NCBI RefSeq assembly: GCF_036884655.1
Contig: NC_088342.1
Span: forward strand, 29,498,501-29,562,500
Source of the DNA: Musa acuminata AAA Group
Lineage: Eukaryota; Streptophyta; Magnoliopsida; Zingiberales; Musaceae
Length of the DNA stretch: 64,000 nucleotides
Reading direction: 5' to 3'
Part shown: piece after piece, positions 14,201 to 25,889 of the stretch
Layout of the letters: each line of letters starts with the position of its first letter
Numbering within the stretch: the first letter of the stretch is position 1
Notes under the pieces: generated by a model
What the model saw: only the letters and a program-made list of their open reading frames with translations
Databases searched by the model: none
What the model was told of the DNA's origin: nothing
Translations under genes and position numbers: made by a program

Positions 14201-15776
14201 TTTAAGCTAATCTTTGTTGGATGATAGGTTTTTGTTGTATAGTATACTTTACTTCTAATGTAATGTTAAGGATCTGTTGATACTTATGTGTTGTAAAAGT
14301 TTAAAGGACCGCTCATGTGTATGGAATGATAAGTTTAAGTTGTATAAGGATAAGAACTCATGGTAAATAATTATCTTTTTGTGATTGTATATATTTCTAC
14401 GATTATGGATTTGTGTTGTGGTTGATGTTTAGTTGAGTTGCCTTTAGATTTTGTGAATCTCTGAGTGAAGTGGATTATGATTTATGTAACGTACAGGTTT
14501 ATGAATTGTGAATATCGATTTTTGAATGATTCTTAGTATCCTCAAATTGTTAGATTGGATCCTGGATTGAATTGATGAAGAATTATCATATTATTGATTT
14601 TAGACAGGATCACACCTCCTGAATGTGATAATTCGGGGGGCGTGACATATATAGATAGAAAAGCATATCTTACCTGTGAAATAACATTAAATGAAGTTCA
14701 TCGAGACTTTGATAGATATTATAGTGAGTTAATATCTTTTCTACATGAGTTGAAAATTTATTATGACTATGAAATGTTTAGTTTTTTTTAACGACTACAT
14801 ATGATGGACATTTTCGATGGGTTTTTTGGGTATTCGGTGCATGTTTGCATAGTTTTATTCAATACATTCATCTAGTTATTGGCATAGATATAGTATATTT
14901 ATTTATAAAGTATTCTAGTGTTTTGATGATGGTGACTACTATTGATGAATCTAATAACTTATAATTTGTCGCATTTGGAGTAGTAGAGATTAAGGGGAGA
15001 GAGTTGTGAGAATGATTTCTTTCTTGAGTTGAGAAATTTCATTGGTATGCATTGTAATTCTTTAAGTATTACCAATGATAGAAATTTAGGAATTCTTATA
15101 ATAGTGAAAGAAATAATCTCGAAGTCACATTATGATTGCTGCATGATCCATCTTTCAAAGAATTTAGTAAGTGACATACATGTAGTAAAGTGGCTAGAGT
15201 CTTTTAGACTATCATGAGAGCATCTACTAGTTTAAGTTTAATGAATATATACAAAAACTAATAGAAAAAAATCTTGAAAGTTATCGTTGCGTTTCAAAAT
15301 TAGATAGAGAGAAGTGAGCTACTATATTTTTTCCAAAATGACAAAATGACAGTATGTAATGCTAAAAACAAATGGTTCTATAAGTATGAATTCACTAATG
15401 AAAGATGTTTATGGACTTCTAATAACATATATAATCGAGATGACATGAAGAAAAATTATCGAGTGGTTTTATTTGCATCATCTGTTTGCTAATGCTATAA
15501 TTAGTACATTGATACCCCTTGATAGAGGAAAAAATATCAAAATTGAAAGATAAGGTGAGATTTTATGTTATTCACTCTCATTTGAGTAAAATATTTCAAG
15601 TCCAAACATCCATTGAGATAGTTATAGTAGATCTGAAAAAGAGAATTTGGTGGTTTAATATATTTGATATTTTATGCTCTCATGCAATAGCTGTTATTAG
15701 ATTTCTAAATTTCAATCTATATGAGTATTGTGAGAATTACTTTTTAGCAAAATATTTGCAGAAGACCGAGACATAA
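11240..15776 (+). pseudogene. Mutator-like (MULE) transposase relic, split by a solo LTR
   Basis: Several transposase landmarks occur in order on the plus strand with stops and frameshifts between them. (1) An N-terminal MuDR-type stretch at about 11512-11640 (DILEFKRAL..ECVIRKNFK). (2) SKFIAEEIKEQVLTN and YTSKMIIAYIQKIF at 11745-11840. (3) After the solo LTR, from about 14660: KAYLTCEITLNEVHRDFDRY and ELISFLHELK. (4) The DDE-core region at 15029-15180 (SITNDRNLGIL, then HYDCCMIHLSKN). (5) A SWIM-type C-terminal motif at about 15655-15760 (WWFNIFDILCSHAIAVIRF, then YEYCENYF). The protein continuity on either side of 11853-14652 shows that the LTR landed inside the gene. Terminal inverted repeats of the MULE were not located. 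Inactive. Confidence 0.7.
11853..14647 (+). mobile_element. Solo LTR D1, 2795 bp, inserted in the MULE transposase
   Basis: Starts TGTAACATCCCTCATTTT and ends GGGGGGCGTGACA (canonical TG..CA). The flanks are catat (11848-11852) and tatat (14648-14652), a 5-bp duplication with one mismatch. The same sequence occurs inverted at 16851-19622 with a perfect duplication, which fixes both ends. No internal gag/pol and no second LTR are present, so it is a solo LTR. Size and terminal motifs resemble Ty3/gypsy Tekay/Del-type LTRs (inference). Contents include a GAA-rich tract (about 12215-12255) and a conserved block at 13500-13760 that reads LMLGGHPEMDESHYVCG. Confidence 0.75.
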
Positions 15777-16177
15777 GTAATAATAAGATATTATTACCAA
15801 TAAGAAACAAATATTTTTGGATTAAAAAAGCTAATAATAAGATTGAGACATGATGGTAAGATCCCTAGAAGGTGTTCAAGGTATTAACAATTAGGTCATA
15901 ATTAATGGTGATGCAAATTTCCATCAGTTATATAAGTCGACATTATCAAATATAAAACAATATGATATCTTTAGTTTTTTTACGTAGTCTAATTTTGATT
16001 AATTTTTTATTATCTATATTGGCTATAGGAGGTAGTGTTTTTGTGTATAATATACATATACAACATAAGATTTCGACAAATGTGCCATAACACTATGAAA
16101 CATTATAATCTTTTGATAATTTTAAATTTGAATATCATAATTGATGTTACAATCCTTGGTATATTTTTATTTTAGTT
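15777..16177. other. 3' part of the MULE relic, non-coding
   Basis: AT-rich stretch between the SWIM-like motif and the start of element A. No terminal inverted repeat was recognised. The 5 bases at 16173-16177 (tagtt) are the left target duplication of element A. Confidence 0.4.
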
Positions 16178-16850
16178 TGTTGAATCTCGGATTTTGATGA
16201 TGAAGTCAATTGTCATTTGTTGTCTAATGTATGTGTTGAGATAAGTGTGTAGGATTAACTACGATGAAAGTAAGACATGCAGCAGGAGTTGCGCCGGAGT
16301 CATGACAATGATCACGTTGGGAGTTCGAGAGCTCGACGGAAGTTCGGACAGTCGTCGGAGGTTCTGCGGGAACAAATCCGAGAAGTCCAGAAGCTTGCCA
16401 AAGGAGCTCGTCGGAACTTGCCAAGTGGATCGTCGCAGTCCAGGAGTTTGCCGGAAGTCCGCAAGAGCATCACCGAGGGTTCATCGGATGATCGACGGAA
16501 GTTCGCCGGAAACTCGCTGGAAGAAGCGAGTGACGCACCGAAGCAAGCTGCAGAATATGTCTCAGGAAATAATCGTAGTTAGCACTTTGATTAAGTTAGA
16601 AATGGGAGGTGATCCCATTAGCTTAATCCTGGGGCAATTGGGCCCCTGAAGAACTCAAATTGGGTCGAATGGTTCAACCCATTCGGACCCAGGTTGCTGT
16701 GGGAGGTGCAACCGCCCAGGCAGGGAGGTAGCACCGCCCAGGCTATGTCTCCCAGCGAGACTGGGCAGTGCAACCGCCCCAGCCAAGAGGTGCAACCGCC
16801 CAGGGCTCAGTCTCCGAGCGAGACTGGGCGGTGCAACCTCCTTTGTCAGG
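16178..16850 (+). repeat. Element A 5' LTR, fragment 1
   Basis: Collinear with the 3' LTR from 44171. It carries the GGTGCAACCGCC-rich block (about 16690-16845) before being broken by D2. The last five bases (tcagg, 16846-16850) are the left target duplication of D2. Frames here (16245-16649 and others) are LTR translations, not genes. Confidence 0.85.
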
Positions 16851-19622
16851 TGTCACGCCCCCCCCCCCCGAATTATCACATTCAGGAGGTGTGACCCTAT
16901 CTAAAATCAATAATATTGTAATTCATCATCAATTCAATCCAGGATCCAATCTACCAATTTGAGGATACTAAGAATCATTCAAAAATCAATATTCACAATT
17001 CATAAACCTGAACGTTACATAAATCATAATCCACTTCACTCATAGATTCACAAAATCTAAAGACAACTCAACTAAACATCAACCACAACACAAATCCATA
17101 ATCATAGAAATATATACAATCACAAAAAAGATAATTATTTACCATGAGTTCTTATCCTTATACAACTTAAACTTATCATTCCATACACATGAGCGGTCCT
17201 TTAAACTTTTACAACACATAAGTATCAACAGATCCTTAACATTACATCAGAAGTAAAGTTTACTATACAACAAAAACCATCATCCAACAAAATTAGCTAA
17301 AAAATCTTCTAGCCTTTCACTGCTTTAACCCAATTCTAGCTTTTCAGTGCGTGACAAGCTACCCTGAAAAATTTATATAGCAACGGGGTGAGCATAAAGA
17401 GCTCAGCAAGTGTCTAACATATCCATGGCGATAGGAGAAGTTCAAGCAGGCTTAGTATCAAGATACAAAAGTAGAAATACAAGTGTTCATTTGAAGTCAT
17501 CTCATTTGATATAAAATCACAAAGGTTTACCTCGTTCAAAAATAGGCATTAGACATAATAATAGGAGAAAGGAAATTGGAGCATTTCATTGGCAAAAGAA
17601 GCATTTAGGCATGTATCAAATGGCACATGAAGCATTTAGGTGCATATCAAAGGCGTAAGAGTGTTTGGGGGTATAATAATGACACACGAAACACTTCAAA
17701 GTATAACAAGTGAACCGAATAATAAACACAAGCTGTATGTCATTTTTGATGTAGCATGCATTCCATTTTTTTATCCAAAGCATAATATGAACTCATAAAC
17801 AAAGCTTTGGATATCATATCAATAAACATAGAGGGCGCTGTGGGACCACATACATAATGTGATTCATCCATTTCTGGATGACCACCAAGCATAAGTCTCC
17901 CACGTCTGAGAGCTTCATCCACCCACGTCTGAGTGAAGTCAATGGGGCCGGCAGAGCAATCACGGGCTCTAAGCATAACTCCCTTTACCATTTCTGGCAA
18001 AGGTTGACAATATCCCACAAGACACCAGAGTACAAAAGGGTAGTATGAACAATAACATTGGCACATATCAGAAGCACATGCGGAACAACAAAATGTACAT
18101 ATGCCTTTTGAGTCAATACGATACAAACATAATCTTTCATAAATGTATTCAGATTTGAAAGAAAACAAAAGCAAGAGCATACAAGGATTTCAAGAAATCA
18201 CATATAGCTCAATTGAAATAAGAAGGTTAGGTGAATTCAATGTCCAACGAAATGAAACTGGAAGAGGCACATATCGAAAGCAAATGCGGAACAATGGATT
18301 GCATGTGCCGAATCATTACGATGCAAACATGATCTTTAGATGATAGCTGCAAATGTACAAATAAATAAAGGATAAAAGTATACAGGAATTTAAGGTAATA
18401 ATGTAAAGCTTAACTGAAGAGTGTTTGCCGAAATCGATTTCCAAAGAGAAGAAACAAGGAAAGCCGAAATCGACCAAAGCTCGATTCTGGCAGAATTCGA
18501 TAGGGTCATTGTATGAACTATTTTGATAACCAATTATGCTCCAATTTGTACAAAATAGGTTTCATTAGAAAGCTTTATCAATCTAGTTTTAGGCAAATCA
18601 AGTTTAACAAGAATTGAAATTTACTACAGGGAGTTACAGATAATTTTGTAGCAAAAGGTCTGAAAATATTAGCTCTGTTTTACTGAATCCATAGGGTCGA
18701 TGAAAGCAGATGTTTCAGTTAGCAATTGTACTCCAAAAATTTCAAATCAGGTATATACAGAAAACATTTTGAGTCTAGCTTCGAATAAATCATACTTTGT
18801 ATGAATCTGAGTTCACTGCAGAAAGTTATAACTAGTTAAGCAACAAGAGGTCAGAAATTTCAGTCCCTATTTTGCAGAATCTGTAGGGTTAATTGAAACA
18901 GAAGTCTTAGTTGGCATTTAAACTCCAAATCATTCAATCTTAGTGTCAAAATAAAGATAATTGAGTCTACTTTCAAATGGATTAGGTTTTGCCTAAATCA
19001 GAGTTTAGTGCTAAAAGTTAGATCCAAAACAATGTATAGAAGTCAGATTACCGAAAAAAATTCAGATTCATGGCTTTGTATCAGAAGGAAAGAACGATTT
19101 GGTACTAAGCTGAAATCTTTTGAATTATGAAGTATTAAAAGGAAAACAGAGATTAGGAATTCTGTAGAAAGAGGTTAGAACACTTGCCTTAAACAAATTT
19201 GATTCCCAAATGGGGGGAGTTGATGCAAAAACCTCAATCAAATCTTCTTCTTCAATTCCTCTTCTTCTTCTTCTTCCCTTCTCTTCTCTTCTTAGACTCA
19301 CGTTGGATTCTGAAGGTTACATTTAGTTTCTCCTTTAATCTCTTATTTAATTACTTTTGGTTAACACAAGAGTTGCAAAGTTTCAAGGTGGCAAGCATGC
19401 ATGAAAAGTGCTAGATGTCATCCTTAGAGCAAACTTAGGTGGCACCATTAGGTTAGCTAATGACACATGTCCACTAATTTTTTTTTTTTAACTTAAATCT
19501 GAAACTTTCATAAATCATATCAAACTTCTATTATAATAATATTTAATATAAAAAAATTATTAAATAATCCTCATATTTACAAATAAGCATTTACTAAATT
19601 TTCAAAAATGAGGGATATTACA
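16851..19622 (-). mobile_element. Solo LTR D2, 2772 bp, inserted in the 5' LTR of element A
   Basis: On the plus strand it begins TGTCACGCC (then a C tract) and ends GGGATATTACA. It is the reverse-complement counterpart of D1. The duplication tcagg is perfect (16846-16850 and 19623-19627), and the uninterrupted 3' LTR of A (around 44830) confirms an insertion. A 146-codon minus frame at 17740-18180 covers the same LMLGGHPEMDESHYVCG block as D1. It is longer here than in D1 but starts in flanking LTR sequence, so a real protein is not supported. Confidence 0.85.
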
Positions 19623-19627
19623 TCAGG

Positions 19628-20503
19628 AGGTAGCACCGCTAGAGCTCAAGTTTCGAGCTTTGCCAGGCGGTGCAACCTCTCCAGTCAGGCGGTGCAACCG
19701 CCTGAGCTCGGTCTTCGAGCTTTGGCAGAGAGGTGCAACCGCCCCTGACAGAGGTAGCACCGCCCAGAGGCTCGGTCTTCGAGCTCTGCCAGGCAGTGCA
19801 ACCGCCCCAGTCAGGAGGTGCAACCGCCTGATCCCGGAATTCCGGGATTTGATCGTTTTGAGCTCCAAATTTGAACTGGGTTGGGGCCTATAAATACCCT
19901 ACCCATTCAGCACTGAAAAGAAACAGACCTACACCGAATTCTTGATCTTTTCTGTGATTCTAAGAGCTCAAATTTGTGTAAAGTCCAAAAGTTCTCCTCT
20001 TTCTGTTCTTCAAGTCTTGAGTTGTAAAGAGAGGAGAGAAAGGTTCTGTAAGGGTTGTCTCCTGAGCCCGTCAAAAGGAGTGAAACTATAAAAGGGCAGT
20101 TGGCCTTCGCCTATTAAAGGAAGGCCTCTAGTTGACGTCGGTGACCTCGTCGGTGGAGGAAGCCAAAAGTGGAGTAGGTCAAGACTGACCGAACCACTCT
20201 AAATCTCTGGTTTGCTTTTATTTTGCGCACTTTATCATTACTGCAAACCTCCTACATAGCTACTGCTCTCTGCGCTTTTACAAACAAGTTTCTAAGTTCT
20301 GATCTTTCCGAATATGCATTCAGACGTAAATCGATGTTTTCGTACGATCTTTACATTGCAGTTTACATTTACGTTTTGATTCTATTTATAACTGCAAACT
20401 GTCTTCTGCGCTTTTACGAATGAGTTTCTTTGCAGTTTACATTTACGTTTTGATTCCATTTATAACTGCAAACTGCCTTCTGCGCTTTTACGAACGAGTG
20501 TCT
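19628..20503 (+). repeat. Element A 5' LTR, fragment 2
   Basis: Collinear with about 44850-45660 of the 3' LTR: end of the GC-rich GGTGCAACCGCC block, TATA box, R region. Its final tgtct (20499-20503) is the left target duplication of element B. Confidence 0.85.
19889..19896 (+). promoter_or_regulatory. TATA box of element A 5' LTR
   Basis: TATAAATA within ggcctataaatacccta, conserved at the matching position in the 3' LTR (45043-45050) and in the related LTRs C, E and F. Likely the core promoter of this LTR family. Confidence 0.6.
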
Positions 20504-21996
20504 TGTTGGGAAATCATGGGGGGCGACATCATATGCGCAGCGGAAGAACAAGAACACAAAAATCCTCGATTCCCAAAAAGATGTTCGTCGTCGTGCGAAG
20601 ATTGGTGCGCAAAAATCCGCAAAACACAAAACTGCGTATAGAGATTGTGTTACCTAGGGAGATCGTATATCCCTATTTCCTTGCAGATCCTTAGGAGAGG
20701 GTGAAGGAGGTCAAGCGTCCTTCTCTTTAGCGGTGATCCACACAGCAGGGTTACGACGACGCTCCTCAAAACTCCATGCCTACTCTGAGGTGGAGAGGGA
20801 GAGGAGAATAGGAAAGGCAAGCAAAGACTCTAGCTTATGAGGCTGTGAATCCCTCCTATTTATAGAGATCCTGTGTCAAACCCTAATGGGTCCTTCCCTA
20901 GTGGGTATTGGATCTGCATCCAATAAGACAAGGGCTCCGTCGGATATCTCATATCCGAACCTCTACTCATCGCAATGCCTACCATATGTGTGTGACCCTC
21001 TAGGCCCAATATCGAGCTGGCCGTGAGTCATAACTGTCAGAACTCCTTCTAACTCAGTGAATTATTATCTCTGTAATAATTCACTCGACTCATCGACTAC
21101 GAACGTACTAGGCCACTACGCCATAGTCCCTAGACGATACAGGGGAATCCAATCTATTGGACCTGTCTGTCCTCAGTTACCATGTACCTATAGTCCCTCA
21201 TCCATCTAATATCCCAGAGACCGTATATCGAGCATGGTGCTATCAGATCCACACGGTTTCTACTCAAGTCTCGCTCTAATCGGATTCTCTCGGAGAACTC
21301 TTTCTCTCTCAACCCGAATGACCCTGGCCAGGGATTTGTCTGAGCAAGAACACATAGTATATTCCTCTCATGACGCCGAGAGTGGATGATCCTCTGTCGA
21401 CACTCAATAGCCCTCGTAAGGTCGACTACTACTCCCAATGACCAGCTGTACTAGATTTGGGACAGCCAAACCTATAAGTCTGGTATCAAAGAGTGGAGCA
21501 CTCATACAGGACATCCTTGGTGTCTCAAGTATAAGGACCAGATACACCACTAGGACTACCAAATCGCTGTCTGACAATAAGGCATCATCAACCATCCAGC
21601 ATTCCGTAAGCGGATCAATCAGTGAACTCATTCTCCAATGAGCACCTGTATTGTATCCCTAGTGTCCCTACATGAGCAGCTATGAGACCAGCTGCATCCA
21701 TCATATGGACGGGTATACAGCACACCAGTCTATCCGGTTATCACGATGTCCCTCTCGAGTAACCTATGACCGGGATTATTTAGGATATGTGTTTAAAGGT
21801 GAATCGATCTTATTATCGTGATCTCATCACGATCTGATTCCCATTGCACAAATCCAAGGACATCACAATATATATATGCATTTATACAATAGTTATAAAG
21901 TGATATACGCTAAAATATAATAAGCAAAAAGATTCTGTATCAAGTCACACGTGCCATCACTCACGTGATTGGCTTGCTAGGCACCTATGACTAGCA
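20504..21996 (-). repeat. Element B 3' LTR
   Basis: 1493 bp and collinear with 27623-29115. In element orientation it is the 3' LTR. The ORFs here (21154-21438, 21404-21631) are shadows. Confidence 0.9.
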
Positions 21997-22010
21997 ATCT
22001 CCCACTTGAC

Positions 22011-22158
22011 CTAAAGCCAATCACCTATGTGTCTGATCCCCATCAGACTCCTGTGACGCTCAAAGACAATTTGAGACAACGACTTTGTCAGTGGATCTGC
22101 AATGTTATCTTCGGATGGAACTCTTTCCACTGCTACATCTCCTCGTGTTACGATCTCT
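22011..22158 (-). pseudogene. Element B RNase H C-terminal tail, out of frame
   Basis: Continues the RNase H/pol C-terminus in another frame (IVTRGDVAVERVPSEDNIAD, then PLTKSL) and ends in a TAG at 22013-22011, just before the polypurine tract. A frameshift around 22165 separates it from the upstream pol frame. Confidence 0.75.
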
Positions 22159-23247
22159 CTAATAAGCTGGAACCTCCTCAGAACACTTCTGATGAGACCC
22201 GGGTTCCCTTATTTGAGTAATCGCCCCATAGTTGTCGCAATATAAGGAAGTCGACTTCTCGCTATTCGGAACGACACCCAAATCTGTGATGAACATCTTC
22301 ACCCAGACTCCCTCCTTTGCTACATCTGATGCAGCAATGTACTCCGCCTCTGTGGTCGAGTCAGCAGTGGTATCTTGCTTGGAACTCTTCCAGCACACTG
22401 CTCCTTCATTCAAGGTGTACACATACCCTGAATTCGACTTGCTATCATCGACATCAGACTGAAAACTTGAGTCAGTGTAGCCTTCAACCTTAAGGCTATT
22501 ACCTCCATATACTAGTAAAAGATCCTTAGTCCTTCTCAAGTACTTAAGGATACACTTTACTGCTTTCCAGTGCTCCAAGCCTGGATCCGCCTGATACCTG
22601 CTCGTGACACTCAGAGCATGCGCTATATCAGGCCTAGTACATAGCATGACATACATGATAGACCCTATTGCTGAGGCATAAGGTATCATATCCATGTTCG
22701 CCCTTTCTTCTGGAGTCTTTGGGGACATACTCGTAGAAAGCGATATTCCATGTCTCATCGGTATGAGACCTCTCTTGGAATTTTCCATGCCAAACCTTTT
22801 GACAATAGTTTCTATGTACCTGGACTGGGACAAGCCAAGCATCCTCTTGGATCTATCTCTATAGATTCTAATCCCCAAGATATAAGATGCTTCCCCTAAG
22901 TCCTTCAAGGAGAAGTGTCTAGATAACCAAGCCTTTACTGTGGATAGCATTCCTATGTCATTCCCAATGATGAGGATGTCATCCACATATAACACCAAAA
23001 AGGTGATAGCACTCCCACTTACCTTTCTGTATACACAAGGCTCATCTTCGTTCTTAACGAAGTCATAAGATCTGATTGCCTCATCAAATCTTATGTTCCA
23101 ACTTCGGGAAGCTTGCTTTAGTCCATAAATGGATCTAAGCAACCTACACACCTTATCTGGGCAGTTCTTGGACACGAATCCCTCAGGTTGCATCATATAC
23201 ACCTCCTCCTCGAGGTTCCCGTTGAGGAATACGGTTTTCACATCCAT
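22159..23247 (-). pseudogene. Element B reverse transcriptase (second half) and RNase H
   Basis: A 362-codon stretch starting right after an in-frame stop, at the QMDVKTVFLNG motif of Copia RT. Visible motifs: PEGF, YGLKQA, the catalytic LYVDDILI, RNase H region TRPDIAHAL, GYTDSSF and [11 protein letters not shown]. The end (SHQKCSEEVPAY) runs out of frame; the true tail is at 22158-22011. It belongs to one polyprotein with the frames at 23251-25889. Confidence 0.85.
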
Positions 23248-23250
23248 CTG

Positions 23251-25677
23251 CTAGATCTCATAATCATAGTGTGCTGCAATAGCCAATAGAATTCTGATGG
23301 ATTTTAGCATTGCTACGGGTGAGAAAGTTTCGTCGTAGTCAACACCTTGCCTTTGACGATACCCCTTAGCCACTAGCCATGCTTTATAGGTCTCTATCTT
23401 TCCATCTACTCCGATCTTTTTCTTAAAGATCCACTTGCAACTGATGGGTACAATACCTTCGGGCGCATCAACTAGGTTCCAAACCTTATTGGAGTACATA
23501 GAATCCATCTCAGAATTCATGGCTTCTTTCCACTTCCCGGAGTCTATACTCATAATAGCCTCCTCGTAGGTCTGAGGATCAATATCCTCTACATCCTCTG
23601 CTCTAATATGTCCCACATATCTCTCAGGAGGATGGGATACTCTATCAGACCTGCGTAAAGTTGATACTTGTGTATTAGGTACCTGAACAAACTCGGGCTG
23701 TAGAGTGGTGCTTGAGCTTGGTTCTCCAACCTTGCTCAATTCTATCATTCTCCCACTGTCTCCGTTAAGAATGTGTTCCTTCTCAAGGAACACTGCTCTC
23801 TTAGCTACAAAGACCTTTTGGTCCTCGAGATGATAGAAATAATACCCACAAGTTTCCTTGGGGTATCCCACAAATTTGCATCGCTCTGTCCTTGATTCTA
23901 ACTTATCGGGGTTGTGTCTTCTAACATGGACAGGGCAGCCCCAAATCTTAACAACCTTAAGATCAGACTTCTTCCCTTTCCATATCTCATATGGTGTAGA
24001 CACTACCGACTTAGTTGGAACTCTATTCAGAAGGTAAGCTGCGGTTTCTAGGGCATATCCCCAGAATGAGATGGGTAGGTCAGCGAAACTCATCATGGAC
24101 CGTACCATATCTAATAATGTACGATTTCTCCTTTCAGAGACACCATTGAGCTGAGGTGTATAAGGAGGTGTCCATTGGGATAATATCCCATGGTCCTTGA
24201 GGAACTGAGTAAACTCTGTACTTAAGTATTCACCTCCTCGATCTGATCGAAGAGTTTTGATACTCTTTCCAGTCTGGTTCTCCACCTCATTCTTATACTC
24301 TCTGAATTTCTCAAAGGCCTCGGACTTGTACTTCATTAAGTACACATATCCATACCTTGAGAAATCATCAGTAAATGTAATGAAGTAGGAGTAACCTCCA
24401 ATGGCATGAGTTGACATGGGTTCACATACATCACTATGTATGAGTTCCAACAACTCATTGGCTCTCTCTCCAGTTCTACTAAATGGAGATTTGGTCAGTT
24501 TTCCACGAATGCAAGGCTCACAAGTTGCATATGACACATAGTCGAATGGATCTAGATATCCATCATTTAGCAACTTTTGAATCCTTCTTTCATGGATGTG
24601 ACCTAGCCTACAATGCCACAGGTATGCACTGTTCAACTCATCTCGTTTCCTTTTGGACACATTTACATTCATGATATATGGAGTGGTGTCTAAAATAAAT
24701 AAACCATTATGCAATGTTCCTTTCGTGATGATCTTATCATCTAATAATATCGAACAACCATTGTTCTCAAAAACAAATTTATATCCACTAACTGTTAAAC
24801 ATGAAATGGAGATAATGTTTTTGATAATAGAAGGAACAAAATAACATGCATCTAATGCAATAAATGCTCCACTAGGCAGATGTAGGGCGACCTCGCCAAC
24901 AGCTAATACAGCAACTTTTGCTCCATTACCCATCTTGAGGTCCATCTCGCCTCTCTCTAGTCTCCTAGGCCTTGCTAGAACCTGCAACGAATTGCATATA
25001 TGATAAGCACTACCGGTATCCAATACCCATGTGTTATCATAAGAGTCTGACAAATGGAGACTGATCATGAATGTACCTGAAGCTTCATCAAGCTTTTGTT
25101 TCGCCCTTTCTGCAAGGTACTTTTTGCAGTTTCTCTTCCAATGCCCATCTTTACCACAGTGGAAGCACCGGCCTTTGTCCTTTGCTGGGTCTTTCTTAGC
25201 AACCTTTACTTTACCTTGTTTGCCCTTGCACTTTCCCTTCTTAAGGGACCTTTCTGCTTTCCTTTTCTTTCTGGTCTCACCAGTGTAGAGAACTGGCTTC
25301 TCTTTCTTAAAAGTACTCTTTGCCTCCCTCAACATATTGAGGAGCTCTGGGAGAGTCACCTCAACCTTGTTCATATTAAAATTCATTATGAACTGTGAAA
25401 AGGAATCTGATAGGGACTGAAGCACAATGTCCACATACAAGTTATCCTCTAGGACCATTCCTAGACCTATGAGTTTCTCTATCCACTCAATCATTTTTAG
25501 GACATGGTTCTGAACCGGTGTCCCCTCAGTCATCCTAGTGCGGAAAAGGCTCTTGGATATCTCATATCGTTGAGTCCTTCCCTGTTCCTCAAACAATTTG
25601 CGGACATGTAGGAGAATGGATCTGGCATCCATCTTTTCATGTTGTCTCTGTAACTCTGGAGTCATAACATATAGCAC
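23251..25677 (-). pseudogene. Element B gag C-terminal part, protease, integrase and RT N-terminal part
   Basis: Open for 808 codons. In order: UBN2/gag region (MDARSILLHVRKLFEEQG), zinc knuckle CFHCGKDGHWKRNC, protease active site VLDTGS, gag-pre-integrase HCRLGHIHERR, integrase core (LIHSDVCEPM, then LRSDRGGEY, then NGVSERRNRT) and the RT start (WIFKKK, then YDETFSPVAM). It ends at a TAG where family members have a Trp codon just before QMDVK. The 5' boundary is a frameshift and stop near 25677. Ty1/copia; the non-Sirevirus lineage is not resolved further. Confidence 0.85.
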
Positions 25678-25889
25678 TAAGCAAGAGTGGAGTCATCAAT
25701 GTACTTCACGTAGCGAGCGATCTCATCCTCGCTTGCCCCTTCTTCGGGCGTAGGCATCATTGTATCAAGGACGTACACGATTTTCTCCGCTGTGAGAACA
25801 ATTCTCAAGTTACGGAGCCAATCCGTATAATTTGGACCAGTGAGGCGGTTGACATCAAGTATGCCACGTAAGGGATTTGAAAGCGACAT
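25677..25889 (-). pseudogene. Element B gag N-terminus
   Basis: A 70-codon frame starting MSLSNPLRGILDVNRLTGPN, the usual N-terminus of Copia gag, with YTDWLRNLR. It stops prematurely after DDSTLA at a TAG where a Gln codon is expected. The continuation (ELQRQHEKMDAR) is in the next frame. Expression of a full Gag is not possible. Confidence 0.8.

Noticed and set aside
17740..18180. 146-codon frame in solo LTR D2 as a host or element gene
   Set aside because: It lies wholly within an LTR, starts outside the conserved block, and the D1 copy is interrupted upstream of the block. Kept only as a finding.
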